Assembly (NCBI GenBank): GCA_016801885.1
Contig: CM028900.1
Span: 11,860,972-11,924,971, forward strand
Source of the DNA: Toxotes chatareus
Lineage: Eukaryota > Chordata > Actinopteri > Toxotidae
DNA: 64,000 bases
Direction: 5' to 3'
The position numbers were made by a program, and so were the translations under genes. This document shows, one piece after another, positions 37,871 to 46,940 of this stretch. The stretch's first letter is position 1. Each line of letters opens with the position of its first letter. The notes beneath the pieces were generated by a model. It was not told where the DNA came from. It searched no databases and was given only the letters and a program-made list of their open reading frames with translations.

Positions 37871-40800
37871 GACCTGGAGTCTACCCTGTAATAAACTTTA
37901 TCATCATCCAACCAAGAATAACATGTTGTCATGTCAAACTTGCTCTTGGTGACTTACCCCTGAGAAAATAAAGATTACTCTTTAGCTTGATTATTCACCA
38001 ATATAATCAAAGTGATAAATAATTGTCACATGTACCTCTGGCAATGTCTGCAGCCCATGTCATGATCTGTCCCATGTCCATGTCCTCACTCTCAGCACTG
38101 GACAGGTAATCGTACAGTGATCCACCACTGGCATACTCTGTGGATAAATGTGATTATGTTGAGTTTGTATCATCTGGGGTGCCTGATATCAAAACGCAGA
38201 TGAAGACAGCTAGGGAAAAAGTATAGAGTGACAATTAGTGTTGGTAAAATGTCTTACAGTGACAAAACTGTCCTCTCGAGGTGTTACATTACACATATTA
38301 GTGCAATATGTGAGATAGTTGATAGTTGAAACTCTGTTAGACAACTCCTGGAAGCCAGCTGACAGTGTCTTGTTTACAGATTGCTCTTGTCACTGGGCTG
38401 TCACTGTAGATAATCTCAATTTATCACAGTGAACACTCTCCTGTTCCCTCAGGGCAGGACAGTTCTACAACACAAAAGAATCATCTTTCTGCTGTTTCCA
38501 AAGGTTTCATACACTTCTAGTGGGACACATCCTTGACAAACATGTAGCCTTTTGATAAACCTTTCTTCACAAGAGTCTAATGAGTGATAAAGCTTTGATT
38601 AAGCTCTTGTAAACGAGATGTATGCAGAACTGGCAAGTCAACATTTTTGCTGTCAGTAGTAATAAGCTATCTTGTGGAATATCAAGCCTCATCATGCCAA
38701 CTAAAACAGCAGGAAACTTCTGTATGTGCATATCATGTCCAAACACAGTAATGTAAACATGCACAGGCACAGAGACAGGAGTCCAAATGATTTCTATTCT
38801 TGTGAATCTAAATTTTGTATGGCTGACTGACAGAAGATGTGGAAATTGTGGTTTAAATACAGTAACACGAACAATGAAGTTCACCTTACTTTACCTGTGT
38901 CTGCTTCTGTACTTTGTACTACATTCATCCCCATTCCATAGATAATATGACTTGTAGCTCTGTTGTAAACTGCACTTTCATTTTAGTCCATAGAGTGAAT
39001 TAGTTTCATGCCACAGAAGAGTTTTAATTAGCTTAATTGAAACAGTCTTGCACTTAATCTAACAGGTAAATGTACCCTTAATTCAAAACAATAACTAACC
39101 TTAATTCATTAAGTTTATGAGGGTGCTGAGTGACAGCAGGTATCGTTAAACTCCTGCAGGTCAACAGAGACAAACAGGCCCCTCATATAGGTGATAGATA
39201 CTGGCTGTTAGAAAGTCAGAAGTGCCCGGGCTGCTGACGCTGTATGTCAACAAACACGGGAAATTTATAACTGAGCTGATGAATGTGGACATGGCATGGT
39301 CAGGATGGCCATAAACACTTGTCATGTATCTGGTGCTAATTAGATTTTGCTTTGATAAATAAAGACACCAACCAACTCCTTGACAACAAAACCTTTTTCT
39401 TCTCAGATGCAAAATACTACAGCTGCTGCTGAGGAGCCAAGCGTTTTTCTCCATTCTCCAGATGCAGTTCTGCAAGTCTTGTTCTACAAACTAGAAATTT
39501 AGTGATCAAAACTTCAAATGCTTTCATTTGACTGTGAATGATTTCTGGTTCTTTTCAGAAATCCCTTTTCATTTCTTTTAATAGAGTACTCTTAACTTTT
39601 CACACAACAATTACACTGAAAGAATCTGAAAGAATCAGTTTCAGTTGTATTGGCTTATTAGCAACATGAGAACATATAGTAGTGCAAAACCCTTGAATTT
39701 CATCATCTGTGTAAAGTCACATGTGAAGGATTCATTCACACAGCGTTCTACTGTTTTCCTGGCAGGGGAGTGATGTTTGTGGCAGAATTGACAAGACCTT
39801 AAAATTATATGAACCATGGCCAGTCGCTAGGTTTCCCAAACATGCAGTAATCCCTGAATGTCACAGACCTTTTTATAATGGCAAAGTCACACAGAAATAG
39901 TATTTGTTAGTTCACCCCAAGAGGCTAAGAAGTTCAGCCTTTGATGCAGAGTGAGTAAACATGTTAGAAGCCTATAACTTCCTATCTACATGTGGGCTGA
40001 GATCTTACTGCTGCTTGAGGGCTCCCTCGTGGACTTTCAGCTGGTGGTGAACAAAAAATAAAAATAAAAATCACACTTATTTCCTCTCCCTCACTGAGAA
40101 ATCTACAATATATGAATGCAAATATTGTTTGTTTAACTGCTAGACTGCGATGTCTCAAAATCCTGCTCACATGTACTCAGATTTAGGGTGAGCACAGAAA
40201 AACGCCTCCCAGACGAATGAGACGACAGACTTCTAGTGTCAGACTCTGTACATACATCATTCTGCACAGTGAAGCTCAAACATCCAAGCAAAATGCATTT
40301 TTGAGTTGAGGGGGACTTTAAATGTCCTCTCCACAGGATGACTTCTACATTCCTGCCAGATGAAAGTTTGTGCAGAGGCATCGAGGGCCCCTTGTTTTCG
40401 ACAGTCCACGGCTACAGGAGCTTTAGAGGGTGCATTATTCTCCTCAGCCTCTAAATCAGACAAAGAAAAACATGGGTACACAACTACTGTATCAATGTGT
40501 GCACTTCCTGAACCCTCTGGCATTCACTAATGCTTCCATAGAAACCTCTGCAGCATTCACTGTTGAGTAAACTGTGCAGCTGGTGCAAACAGATTCAGCT
40601 GCTGCGTTTTCTAACATGATATAGTCCAGTAGCACTGTTGTATACCCCTTATTATTGAGACACACTGCTGCACCGTATGCATCGTCGTGTCAGTATGAAT
40701 GATTTATCATTTGAAAAAAACTTACCAGTGACGATTCCATAGTTGGGAGCCTCAACAATTGCGCCATAAAACTGAATGATGTTACGGTGGCTGAGGACGC

Positions 40801-41977
40801 TGAGGATTTCAGCCTGAGCAATGAACAGACAAGGAGAAAACATGACTGGATCTTTTTCATCACAATGAAGGTTCCTTTACACATGTCAGCAAATCATTAA
40901 GTGTCTGAAGAAACAAGACAAAGAGTCTACAGCCTTTGTGCTAACGTACTGATGCTAAGGAGGTACAATGTTCACCATGTTCTCCATCTTATTGTAAAGT
41001 GTTAGCATTTACTAATTAGCACAAAAACACAAAGTTCAGCTGAGGCTGATGGGTATGTCACAAATGTGAACTACCTGATGGTTCCTGAGAAAAAGTCATT
41101 GGATCACCAAACTGAGTATGACCTTTCTTCCAGGGACCTTGAATGTCTGTATATAGTGAAATAGTTGTTGAGATATATCTGTCTGGACCAAAGTGATGGA
41201 CTGAAGAGCCATGCAGCTATCATGGTTAAAAAATAAAGGAGAGTGTATTTAAAGACATATTAATATAATATACTGGCCCAGAAAGCCTTATGTGTCACCA
41301 TTCCAAGAATGAACAGAAACCTGACAAAACCAATTCATTTAATTGTAGTCAAACACTATAATTAAAGGAACAATCGGTTCAATGTGAAAGGATTACGTTA
41401 TTATTTTCACTGAACAATCATCTCTCCAACACTTGAGTTAAGTTGAATGGATATCTGTGATCTTTTACAATTTTATAAAAGAAATGATGAATGATTTTCT
41501 GAATATCCTATCACGAGCCTGTAAATGGAATTCACTGAAAAGATTTCAAAGATAATTCTTTTTTGTCTTTAAGACAATGAGGCCGAGCTTTCAAAGTGAT
41601 TTCAAGAACAGTCTCTTCTGCAATTGGGCCGAAAACATTCTTTCATTTGGCGATAATGTTTCTTTTGCAGCACGTTTCCAAGAGTGGGGGAGTATAATGA
41701 CCATGAGTGATAGGTACAGAAGTCACCACACATCCTGCTAAATGGGGTAGCAATTAAAATGATTACTACACTGACAATTAAAAAGTATATGAAAAGCCCA
41801 GGCAATTATGACTCCTACCTCGTTTTCAATCTTGAGCAGTTTTTTCACTGCTACCTCTTTGTCCTGGGAGATCCACCTGGCTCGGTACACACTTCCGAAG
41901 CTGCCGCCGCCACAGTTCTCATAGAAAAGAATGTCATCGAACTTCACTTGCACGAAGGAGGCACTTGGAGACGACAT
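21794..41977 (-). CDS. map3k20: map3k20 (ZAK/MLTK) alpha isoform: stress-activated MAP3K, 19 coding exons, ~806 aa
   Basis: MAP3K20 activates p38 and JNK through MKKs and is the main sensor of stalled or colliding ribosomes (ribotoxic stress). Coding exons (minus, 5' to 3'): 41819-41977, 40726-40813, 38036-38137, 36679-36744, 36526-36554, 35733-35870, 33571-33657, 32821-32895, 32616-32722, 29966-30101, 26084-26128, 25963-25993, 25703-25842, 25508-25570, 25327-25416, 23232-23348, 23000-23074, 22662-22812, 21794-22515. The sum is 807 codons with stop; human ZAK-alpha is 800 aa. The N-terminus MSSPSASFVQVKFDDILFYE is near-identical to human. The order is kinase, leucine zipper, SAM domain, then the stress-sensing C-terminal part. 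All phases agree; exon 13 needs a GC donor. The start is the first ATG of an exon matching the human N-terminus. Confidence 0.96.
23594..23639. repeat. (AT)n microsatellite
   Basis: About 46 bp of uninterrupted alternating A and T in the map3k20 intron between alpha exons 15 and 16, flanked by near-matching GATTATAT on both sides. Confidence 0.97.
23640..25180. other. map3k20 intron, part without recognised features
   Basis: No exon or transposon signature is visible. The segment 24,000-24,950 is more GC-balanced and less repetitive than other introns here, as conserved non-coding DNA often is; I cannot show conservation from one sequence. Confidence 0.35.
25181..25248. repeat. Two adjacent perfect hairpins
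   Basis: TGTCCCTGATCTTCTAG (25,181-25,197) is followed after five bases by its exact inverse complement (25,203-25,219). Immediately afterwards ATCTGATGAAGC (25,219-25,230) is followed after six bases by GCTTCATCAGAT (25,237-25,248). They lie in a map3k20 intron. Confidence 0.97.
25281..25314. repeat. (TG)17 / (CA)17 tract next to a map3k20 5' splice site
   Basis: On the mRNA strand the repeat is (CA)n and starts 12 nt downstream of the alpha exon 15 boundary (exon end 25,327, donor GTAAGTTTGCAGA). Confidence 0.97.
25508..26128 (-). CDS. map3k20: map3k20 SAM-domain exons (alpha exons 11-14)
   Basis: Four exons (26084-26128, 25963-25993, 25703-25842, 25508-25570) encode residues 330-422. They read LLPTLDIYAWTEEHV, YFWMQQIFSA, EGTYDIQLYADLFKENHITG then QRLLLLTEADMRDMGVKSKG, and CEIEKLTNDYLGFVHFPPLL. 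This is a sterile alpha motif with the expected Trp, the LFKENxITGxxLLLL helix and the DMGVKSKGH end helix. Exon 12 is only 31 nt. The 140-nt exon ends AAG followed by GCAAGG, a GC donor; the next exon enters in the matching phase. Confidence 0.93.
26129..27260. other. map3k20 intron between beta 3' UTR and alpha exon 11
   Basis: No exon or named repeat is seen. About 26,380-26,800 is non-repetitive with text such as AATGTAATCAGGCAG and AAATAATGCAATGGAAAATT that looks like conserved intronic DNA; this is only an impression. Confidence 0.3.
27261..28465 (-). other. map3k20: Probable ZAK-beta 3' UTR with two AATAAA sites
   Basis: On the mRNA strand an AATAAA overlaps the beta stop codon itself (28,460-28,465), and another AATAAA is at 27,261-27,266, about 1.2 kb downstream. 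Use of the distal one would give a long 3' UTR. No other feature is recognised in the interval. The boundaries are inferred. Confidence 0.4.
28461..28772 (-). CDS. map3k20: map3k20 beta-isoform terminal exon (ZAK-beta), 103 residues
   Basis: The alternative last exon starts LFLPVTKKISAKSFYQSKTE, continues through ESNSSQMSCQIT and LHSGMQVNMQAKQNSSK, and ends TWSGDSE. These strings match the human ZAK-beta tail, which replaces the SAM and ribosome-sensing region; the beta isoform is the muscle form linked to Z-discs and mechanical stress. The acceptor CTCTGCCTCTCAG and phase 0 fit exon 10. With exons 1-10 the protein is about 432 aa (human 455); the human acidic C-terminal run is not found. The frame stays open upstream to 29,159, but that part is intron. 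Retention of this exon shows that the alpha/beta split predates the fish-tetrapod divergence. Confidence 0.94.
   Translation of the reverse strand, partial: LFLPVTKKISAKSFYQSKTEESNSSQMSCQITNSSNEEVNLQSVMKGFEDLFSVDFGQPVLHSGMQVNMQAKQNSSKSSCVREGHKINMTLGTGPFTWSGDSE
29200..29480. repeat. Teleost interspersed repeat, copy B
   Basis: The order GGCTGACAGAAAATTCATCT, TTTTGATAATCTACTGATTG, GGTCTTGGACTGTTGGTCAG and CAATGGCCTTTGGGAAATTA matches the same repeat family as copies at 14,500 and 62,320. It lies in the map3k20 intron upstream of the beta terminal exon. Confidence 0.7.
29966..30101 (-). CDS. map3k20: map3k20 leucine-zipper exon (exon 10), last exon common to alpha and beta
   Basis: The 136-nt exon encodes residues 285-329: SEIEATLERLKKLERDLSTK followed by EQELKERERRLKMWERKL, a heptad-rich charged coiled coil used for dimerisation and auto-activation. 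It ends in phase 0 at SNSP, and transcripts then join either exon 11-alpha (26,128) or the beta terminal exon (28,772), both phase 0. Confidence 0.95.
30102..32615. other. map3k20 intron 9, no recognised feature
   Basis: The 2.5-kb intron contains no coding similarity, inverted ends or tRNA-like head that I can recognise on either strand. Confidence 0.5.
32616..41977 (-). CDS. map3k20: map3k20 kinase-domain exons 1-9
   Basis: These nine exons, shared by both isoforms, encode residues 1-284. Seen are the glycine loop GGGSFGSVY (23-31), the ATP-binding lysine in VAVKK (K45), the catalytic loop HRDLKSRN (131-138, D133), ICDFGAS (149-155, D151) and the activation loop through MAPE (173-176) with T161, T162 and S165, sites of activating phosphorylation in the human protein. 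Every catalytic residue is present, so an active kinase is expected. The 29-nt exon at 36526-36554 (VVLAADKVLK with split codon) is a microexon. Introns run from about 120 bp to 2.6 kb. Confidence 0.96.
32966..33265. repeat. Teleost interspersed repeat fragment (second family)
   Basis: AAAGGAATAGCTTAACATTT, GAGAGTTAGATGAGAAGATT, CTTCAGTTTTTGTACAGATG and AGTTAGCTTAAAGGTG are in the order seen in a repeat I remember as abundant in percomorph fish. It starts with the characteristic end near 32,969. The opposite end of the same family, inverted, appears at 62,985-63,085. Confidence 0.65.
33658..35732. other. map3k20 intron 6, no recognised feature
   Basis: AT-rich intron. A short direct repeat TTTCATTAATGCAT occurs near 34,326 and 34,350, and TATGCTGCAA is doubled near 35,048-35,070. 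Nothing else is supported. Confidence 0.5.
37252..37480 (+). mobile_element. tRNA-Lys-derived SINE, second copy, with 12-bp TSD
   Basis: The body is 37,264-37,468. The head GGTTAGCTCAGTTGGTAGAG, then CATGAGACTC and GTGGGTTTGAATCCCAC, reads like tRNA-Lys with a changed anticodon loop. The body shares CATGGAGGTGCCATAGG and GCCTGGACCCAGATAAG with the copy at 12,224, and carries an extra roughly 20 bp. Flanks AAAACTGAGCAT (37,252-37,263) and AAAATTGAGCAT (37,469-37,480) are a target duplication with one difference. It is inserted antisense in a map3k20 intron. Confidence 0.92.
37815..37868. repeat. Imperfect (TG)n microsatellite
   Basis: About 54 bp of TG with single interruptions (GCG, TTTG) in the map3k20 intron between exons 3 and 4. 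Confidence 0.95.
38138..40725. other. map3k20 intron 2, no recognised feature
   Basis: The 2.6-kb intron shows no exon, RNA gene or transposon end that I can support. Confidence 0.5.
40814..41818. other. map3k20 intron 1 (between coding exons 1 and 2), no recognised feature
   Basis: AT-rich 1.0-kb intron without identifiable elements. Confidence 0.5.
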
Positions 41978-43638
41978 CTCATAATGACACTCAGCACCAA
42001 CTCAGCTTCTGCAGGGTGGATCACAGGAAGGGAAGGAAGCCTGGTTCATTCAACAAAGTCCTCTATGGTAAAACAAGCTTGTTCCTCCAGTGCAACACAC
42101 TTCAAAGAACAGCTTCGCTCTGAACCCCACCAATTGTGAGTGTGACTGCAGGTTAGATGGGACTCCAGCATGACCCAAAAGAGGCCACTGTGCCATTGGC
42201 TGATTCTGCATGTATCAGTGTCATATTCCTGATTTTAGCTCTGATTTTACTCAACATCCTCTGTCTCCTTCTCTTTTCCACACAGGTCCTCATCATCAGT
42301 ACCAGTAAGCAATGAGCTCAGGGTCCAGACTCTGTTTGTATAAGGACGACGGCATGCCTGGTATGCTGTGATCGAGCAGCCAAAGTCAGAAGACTATTCC
42401 AGCACGCTCTACTGTGTTCTGTACAAGTAAGGCCACAGGCAGAGACAGCAACTAAAAAAATAAATTAACTGAAGCAATAATCTGTCTCTGAATCTTTCAA
42501 GACAAAAACCTAGAGAGCCCCTCATATTCTCTTTGTCGTTTCAACTTAAAAAAAACCTCTTCCTATCTGTGTAAAGGCCATATATGCAGTATCTGTGTAA
42601 GCCAGGGTTAGGAGGTGCATAATGCTGAGTCCACGCAGACTGATTATTACATCCTTTTGTGTGTCTGTAACAGCATAAAAGCATCTTGTAAAGAAATAAA
42701 TCATTACAGGAAATTGTGGCTCTGTTATTGTTCATAGGTTTCCCATTTACAGCTGAGCAATTACAGCTTTTAAAAGGCTGTTACCTGGGTCTTCATTGGG
42801 ATTGCTATCCATTCCAGCGGGAAATGCCTCCATTGTCACAGAGGGGAGCCATTGCTCTCTGCTGATTTACTTGTATTCATGCTATACTTAGCCTCACAGC
42901 AATCTGCTCAGTGGGCCAGCCCCCCAGTATTGTCCATCCACTCAAGAAGCCAGGGTTACTGGGATATGGTAGCACTCCCGCACTCATTCCTGCCAGTTTC
43001 TCACTTAATAGCAAACACCGCTCTGAGCACCGCAACAATAACGGCCTGATAGCCATATGTCAAACTGCAGGCAGTTACTGTAATCAAAACTAAATGAAAA
43101 ATAAATCACACAAAGCTAGCAGATAGTAAGGTGACCTGCCAGCCTCTATTTCCCATCCTAACAGCCACAGCAGCAAGGTTATATTAAATCAAAGACATCA
43201 GATGTTGCTAACACAATCTTAAATACTCATTATTGATTTTACAGTGCATGATAGATATGTTATGCCTCTAAAACTGCAAAAAGAAATGATGCTCTGCAAA
43301 CATTTAACCACACCTGAAAAGGGCGCAGTTTACTACTACAGTGGAAAGTAATGTGAATTACTATATGTAATGATATGACTATGACAGGTCGTGCTATAAT
43401 TCCACTTAGAAACCATTCCCACACACTGTTTTATTTGTACCACACTCATCAGCCTGTAAACAGCAGTACACCTACACAGCCATTCACTGTTGTGTACTGT
43501 ATTTTAAAAACAACTGGTATGAGTGTTTAATCCACAGCACAAGCAGTCTGAATGATACGGACGCTGTCAGCTCCCAGCATGTGAATACTGTGTCTAACTT
43601 TTACACTCACTCTCCGACATTGTAAAACACATACATAC
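41978..43638. other. map3k20: map3k20 5' UTR intron region
   Basis: Between the coding start and the proposed non-coding first exon. Acceptor-like CACCCTGCAG (about 42,010-42,020) or GAATGAACCAG (about 42,040-42,050) on the minus strand could begin the coding exon's 5' UTR. No other feature is seen. Confidence 0.35.
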
Positions 43639-43990
43639 CGACATTAAGTGTGAGGGTTTCAGGCTCCGGAGCAGATCGCCGGTCGGTGCAGATCCCACCA
43701 GGCAGAAGATAAACTTTCAGGAAAGAAAATCGGAGAAGGGTGAGTTTCCGGGAAAGCTCGTGACGTTTGTTGATTTCTCGACTCACTCGCTGCAGGTTTC
43801 ACCGGTTGCACAACTTCCCACAGCAGCGGCCAACACCGACTGACTGACTGCTCTCCACTCACCATACTGATGACAACAGCTCCGCCCGCTGGATGAAAGT
43901 GGGACAACACTTTGTAGTGCTCTGCTGTTGTTTTGTCGAAATGTCCTGGGACGGTGGTGGTCAACATGTGGTCGGCGGAACAATCGTGGA
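43639..43990 (-). promoter_or_regulatory. map3k20: Probable map3k20 non-coding first exon and promoter
   Basis: This is a relatively GC-rich, CpG-containing island in AT-rich DNA (GCTCCGGAGC, CTCCGCCCGCTGG). On the minus strand it ends with a good donor, CG followed by GTATGTATG, at 43,638/43,639. Its position about 1.7 kb upstream of the coding exon and orientation fit a 5' UTR exon plus promoter. The exact start is unknown. Confidence 0.45.
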
Positions 43991-44492
43991 CCCCAATGTC
44001 ATCTTAGCCTAAAAATGAAACTGCAAGATGTTTATATTTTTATACAACGTTTATTTATTAAGTTTTAGTTTAAATTGAATGTCAGTTATTTGTCTTTTAG
44101 AAGTATTTAATTCATGTTGTATAGGTTAAGTTGTTTAAGTTGACTGTTCCTGTTAAAATAAGCTTGCTTTACCAAACTATATTGGTCATTCCGCCAAAAG
44201 AGTGCAATTTGCTCGTTGTAAGTCTTTAAAATTAAACTTCATTTTTCATTCCATTTCAATATAGAATTTAGTAATATACACATTTACTCATTCAAAATGA
44301 GTACTGGTCAATCGGGGGTTCCCGTTTATTTTCAGAAAAGTATACCTTTTACATTTCATCCCATGTTTTCCTGGAACTCAGTTATGGCAAGATCATAGGT
44401 GTGACTGAAAAGATACTGAAGATAATAAATAAAGATACTAAATCAGTGGTTGTTAATCTTACTATCAGGATTATTATTACTTGCCTGGATGG

Positions 44493-44573
<81 letters not shown>

Positions 44574-45190
44574 CCACACAAATACATTTAAAATATTTAA
44601 TATTTACAGCACATAAAAGGTTTTTAGACATTCAGACAAGAGAAATGTGCTTATATGAATAAAAAGTCAAACAATCATAATCTGAATGCTGATGTCAAAA
44701 TAAATATTTGTACACAATTTACAGCACATAAGAATCTCACAAATTTATATATGTATAAATATTGTTTGATACAAAAGTTATGAAACAACTGAATATCACG
44801 AATATAGTCGAGACGTTTTTAAAGCATCTGTATCACATAGTGTTTACATCTGAAATGTTACACAATAATCTGATGAATGAGATCCCCTAAAGATCTTTAA
44901 TTCCTTCAATTGTCCCTCTTTTTATGAGTTCGAGATGATGGTGATATCTGCAGCACAGTGAAATGAGAGGTACTTCACCCGCCAACAATTACTGTTGTTA
45001 AAATATCACAAATTACTGTAATAAAAGGCTTAACAAGTCAGGCAATGGCGTCTGAAACAATATCTCATTATGTGATACATCATTAGGTCCTCCATGTGAT
45101 TGCCTGTGTTGGAGTAAATTCATCCCATTGTAAAAACATGTCATGTAGTGAAGCAGCATAGGAGTGTAACATTTCTGTCCCTGAGTGGTT
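43991..45190 (-). other. rapgef4: Intergenic spacer and rapgef4 3' UTR
   Basis: The rapgef4 stop is at 45,191. On its mRNA strand AATAAA occurs at 44,325-44,330 and at 44,050-44,055, so the 3' UTR may be about 0.9-1.1 kb and include the TG/CA tract at 44,494. No other gene is seen. Confidence 0.45.
44494..44570. repeat. (TG)n microsatellite, 77 bp
   Basis: Uninterrupted TG on the plus strand, (CA)n on the rapgef4 mRNA strand, probably in its 3' UTR. Confidence 0.98.
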
Positions 45191-46940
45191 TCAAGACCTG
45201 CGAGGCTCAAGTCCATGAGACAGCTGAGTTAGCGTCCTTTGGTTGTCGATCACATTGAGCTGACGAACGTAAGTCCAGACTTCTGGGTGGTTCTTGCTGG
45301 CCAGAGGTGAATCTGGACCTGATTAAAGCGAAAATATGGATAGTGTTGGAGAAAACATGACAAATTGTGGGGAAAAAGCTCAACTTTTTTCTCTAAAAAA
45401 ACATATATATTTCCTATGAAATATTTCTACCAACTGATGATCTGTTTTCAGATCGTCTCTGTTTTCAGAGACGATCATTTGGAACTTACTGAATGGCTGG
45501 CTCCGACAGTATCTCACTATCTTCACTGTGTTAGCTATCATTCGCTGAAAGACAGACAGCTATGATCAGCAACAGATATCAGATATCATTAACTGATAAA
45601 TTAAATTGTTAGAGAACAATGTGCATCTTCATAGCCTCACCATTTTTTCAAAATTGACCAAGTTGTCAATAAAAGTCTTGTTGCCCTCATGAGTGAATGT
45701 CATGTCTGGAAAAAAATAATGAAGTGCCGTAAGTGATAAAGTTAGAACAAAGGGGGGCATCAGTCAAGCAATTCAACAACAACACAACTACAATGTGCTG
45801 GTAGGAATGAAAAATAAAATAAATGGCTTTGACCTTTGATCAGCAGAGGCATGAAGGGAATGATGGGAGGCTCCAGCTTGGAAACTGTCAGTCGGTACGC
45901 TCGGTGGTTCCTGGACGGGTCCTGTGGAAACAGTCACACTGTTCTGATATCTACTGTCACTGTGTTAAATGGATCCATCACTGTCCCGGCTGCTGCTAAA
46001 CCCACACTCACCAGCTAACAGGGCAGCAATCCTGATGATTTTCTACTCAGTATTTGCTCGTACTAAAAGCAAAACCACTCAAAGATAGACATTTTGAAAT
46101 GAAAAAGCATGACCAAGGGTACAAAATGAGTTGTTTCCGCTTACCATCAAGTTTTCAAATTCACTGTAAAACTTTTTGAATTTGCTGGGAAGTTTCTGTG
46201 AACACAAATGACAGAGGAGGTTAACTTACAATTAAGATATTAGTCATTTTGAACTGGCACAGTAGACATATACCCACCTCCCAGGTCTGACTCAGCCTGC
46301 TCACTGCTGGGTTACTCAGGCCCATAATAATAGCAAAGAAGGTGTTTAGATTCCTGTACTCCTTACAGCTTTGACAGAAAACACGAAAAGGTGAGACAGA
46401 GTAGCAAATAAACAAAACTGCCCTCAGAGTAAAATGAAATATGACACAGAATGAAACGAGGCCCACTCACTGGGCAGCAATCTTGATGAACTTCTTAAGA
46501 AGTTGCACCCGCTTGCTGAGCTGAGAACACAGACACATCTCTGAGATCACCCAAAACTGAATTTCATTAAACCTCCTCAGGAACAGATCCAGGTTCACTG
46601 TGGTTTTCTTGACATTTTGCCTCCCAAACGTGTGGTGGATGAGTTCAAGCTGAAAGATACCAAAGAACAACAAAACTGATCTTCTTGTGAATTAAAAAGT
46701 AGATCACCAGAATGAAAGCAAACCAATAAAACTTTTATCCATGAAACAGGTCCACGGTTACATGTAATTGTCAACCTTATGGATGGCAGACATCATACAG
46801 TGAATCAATTATACCTCATGAACACAGTGGAAAAGCTCCCAGTCATAGGAGGTCATGTGGTAAGCCACATCCTTAGAGCTCATCAACTCAAAGCTGGCCA
46901 GTGACCCTGTGGAGGGACCCTCCTGCTCTGGTAAAGGGGT
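45191..46940 (-). CDS. rapgef4: rapgef4 CDC25-homology (Rap GEF) exons
   Basis: Eight exons encode the catalytic GEF domain: [133 protein letters not shown]. These are near-identical to human Epac2, including the helical-hairpin region that opens the Rap nucleotide pocket. Nothing is missing; the domain should be active. Confidence 0.96.
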
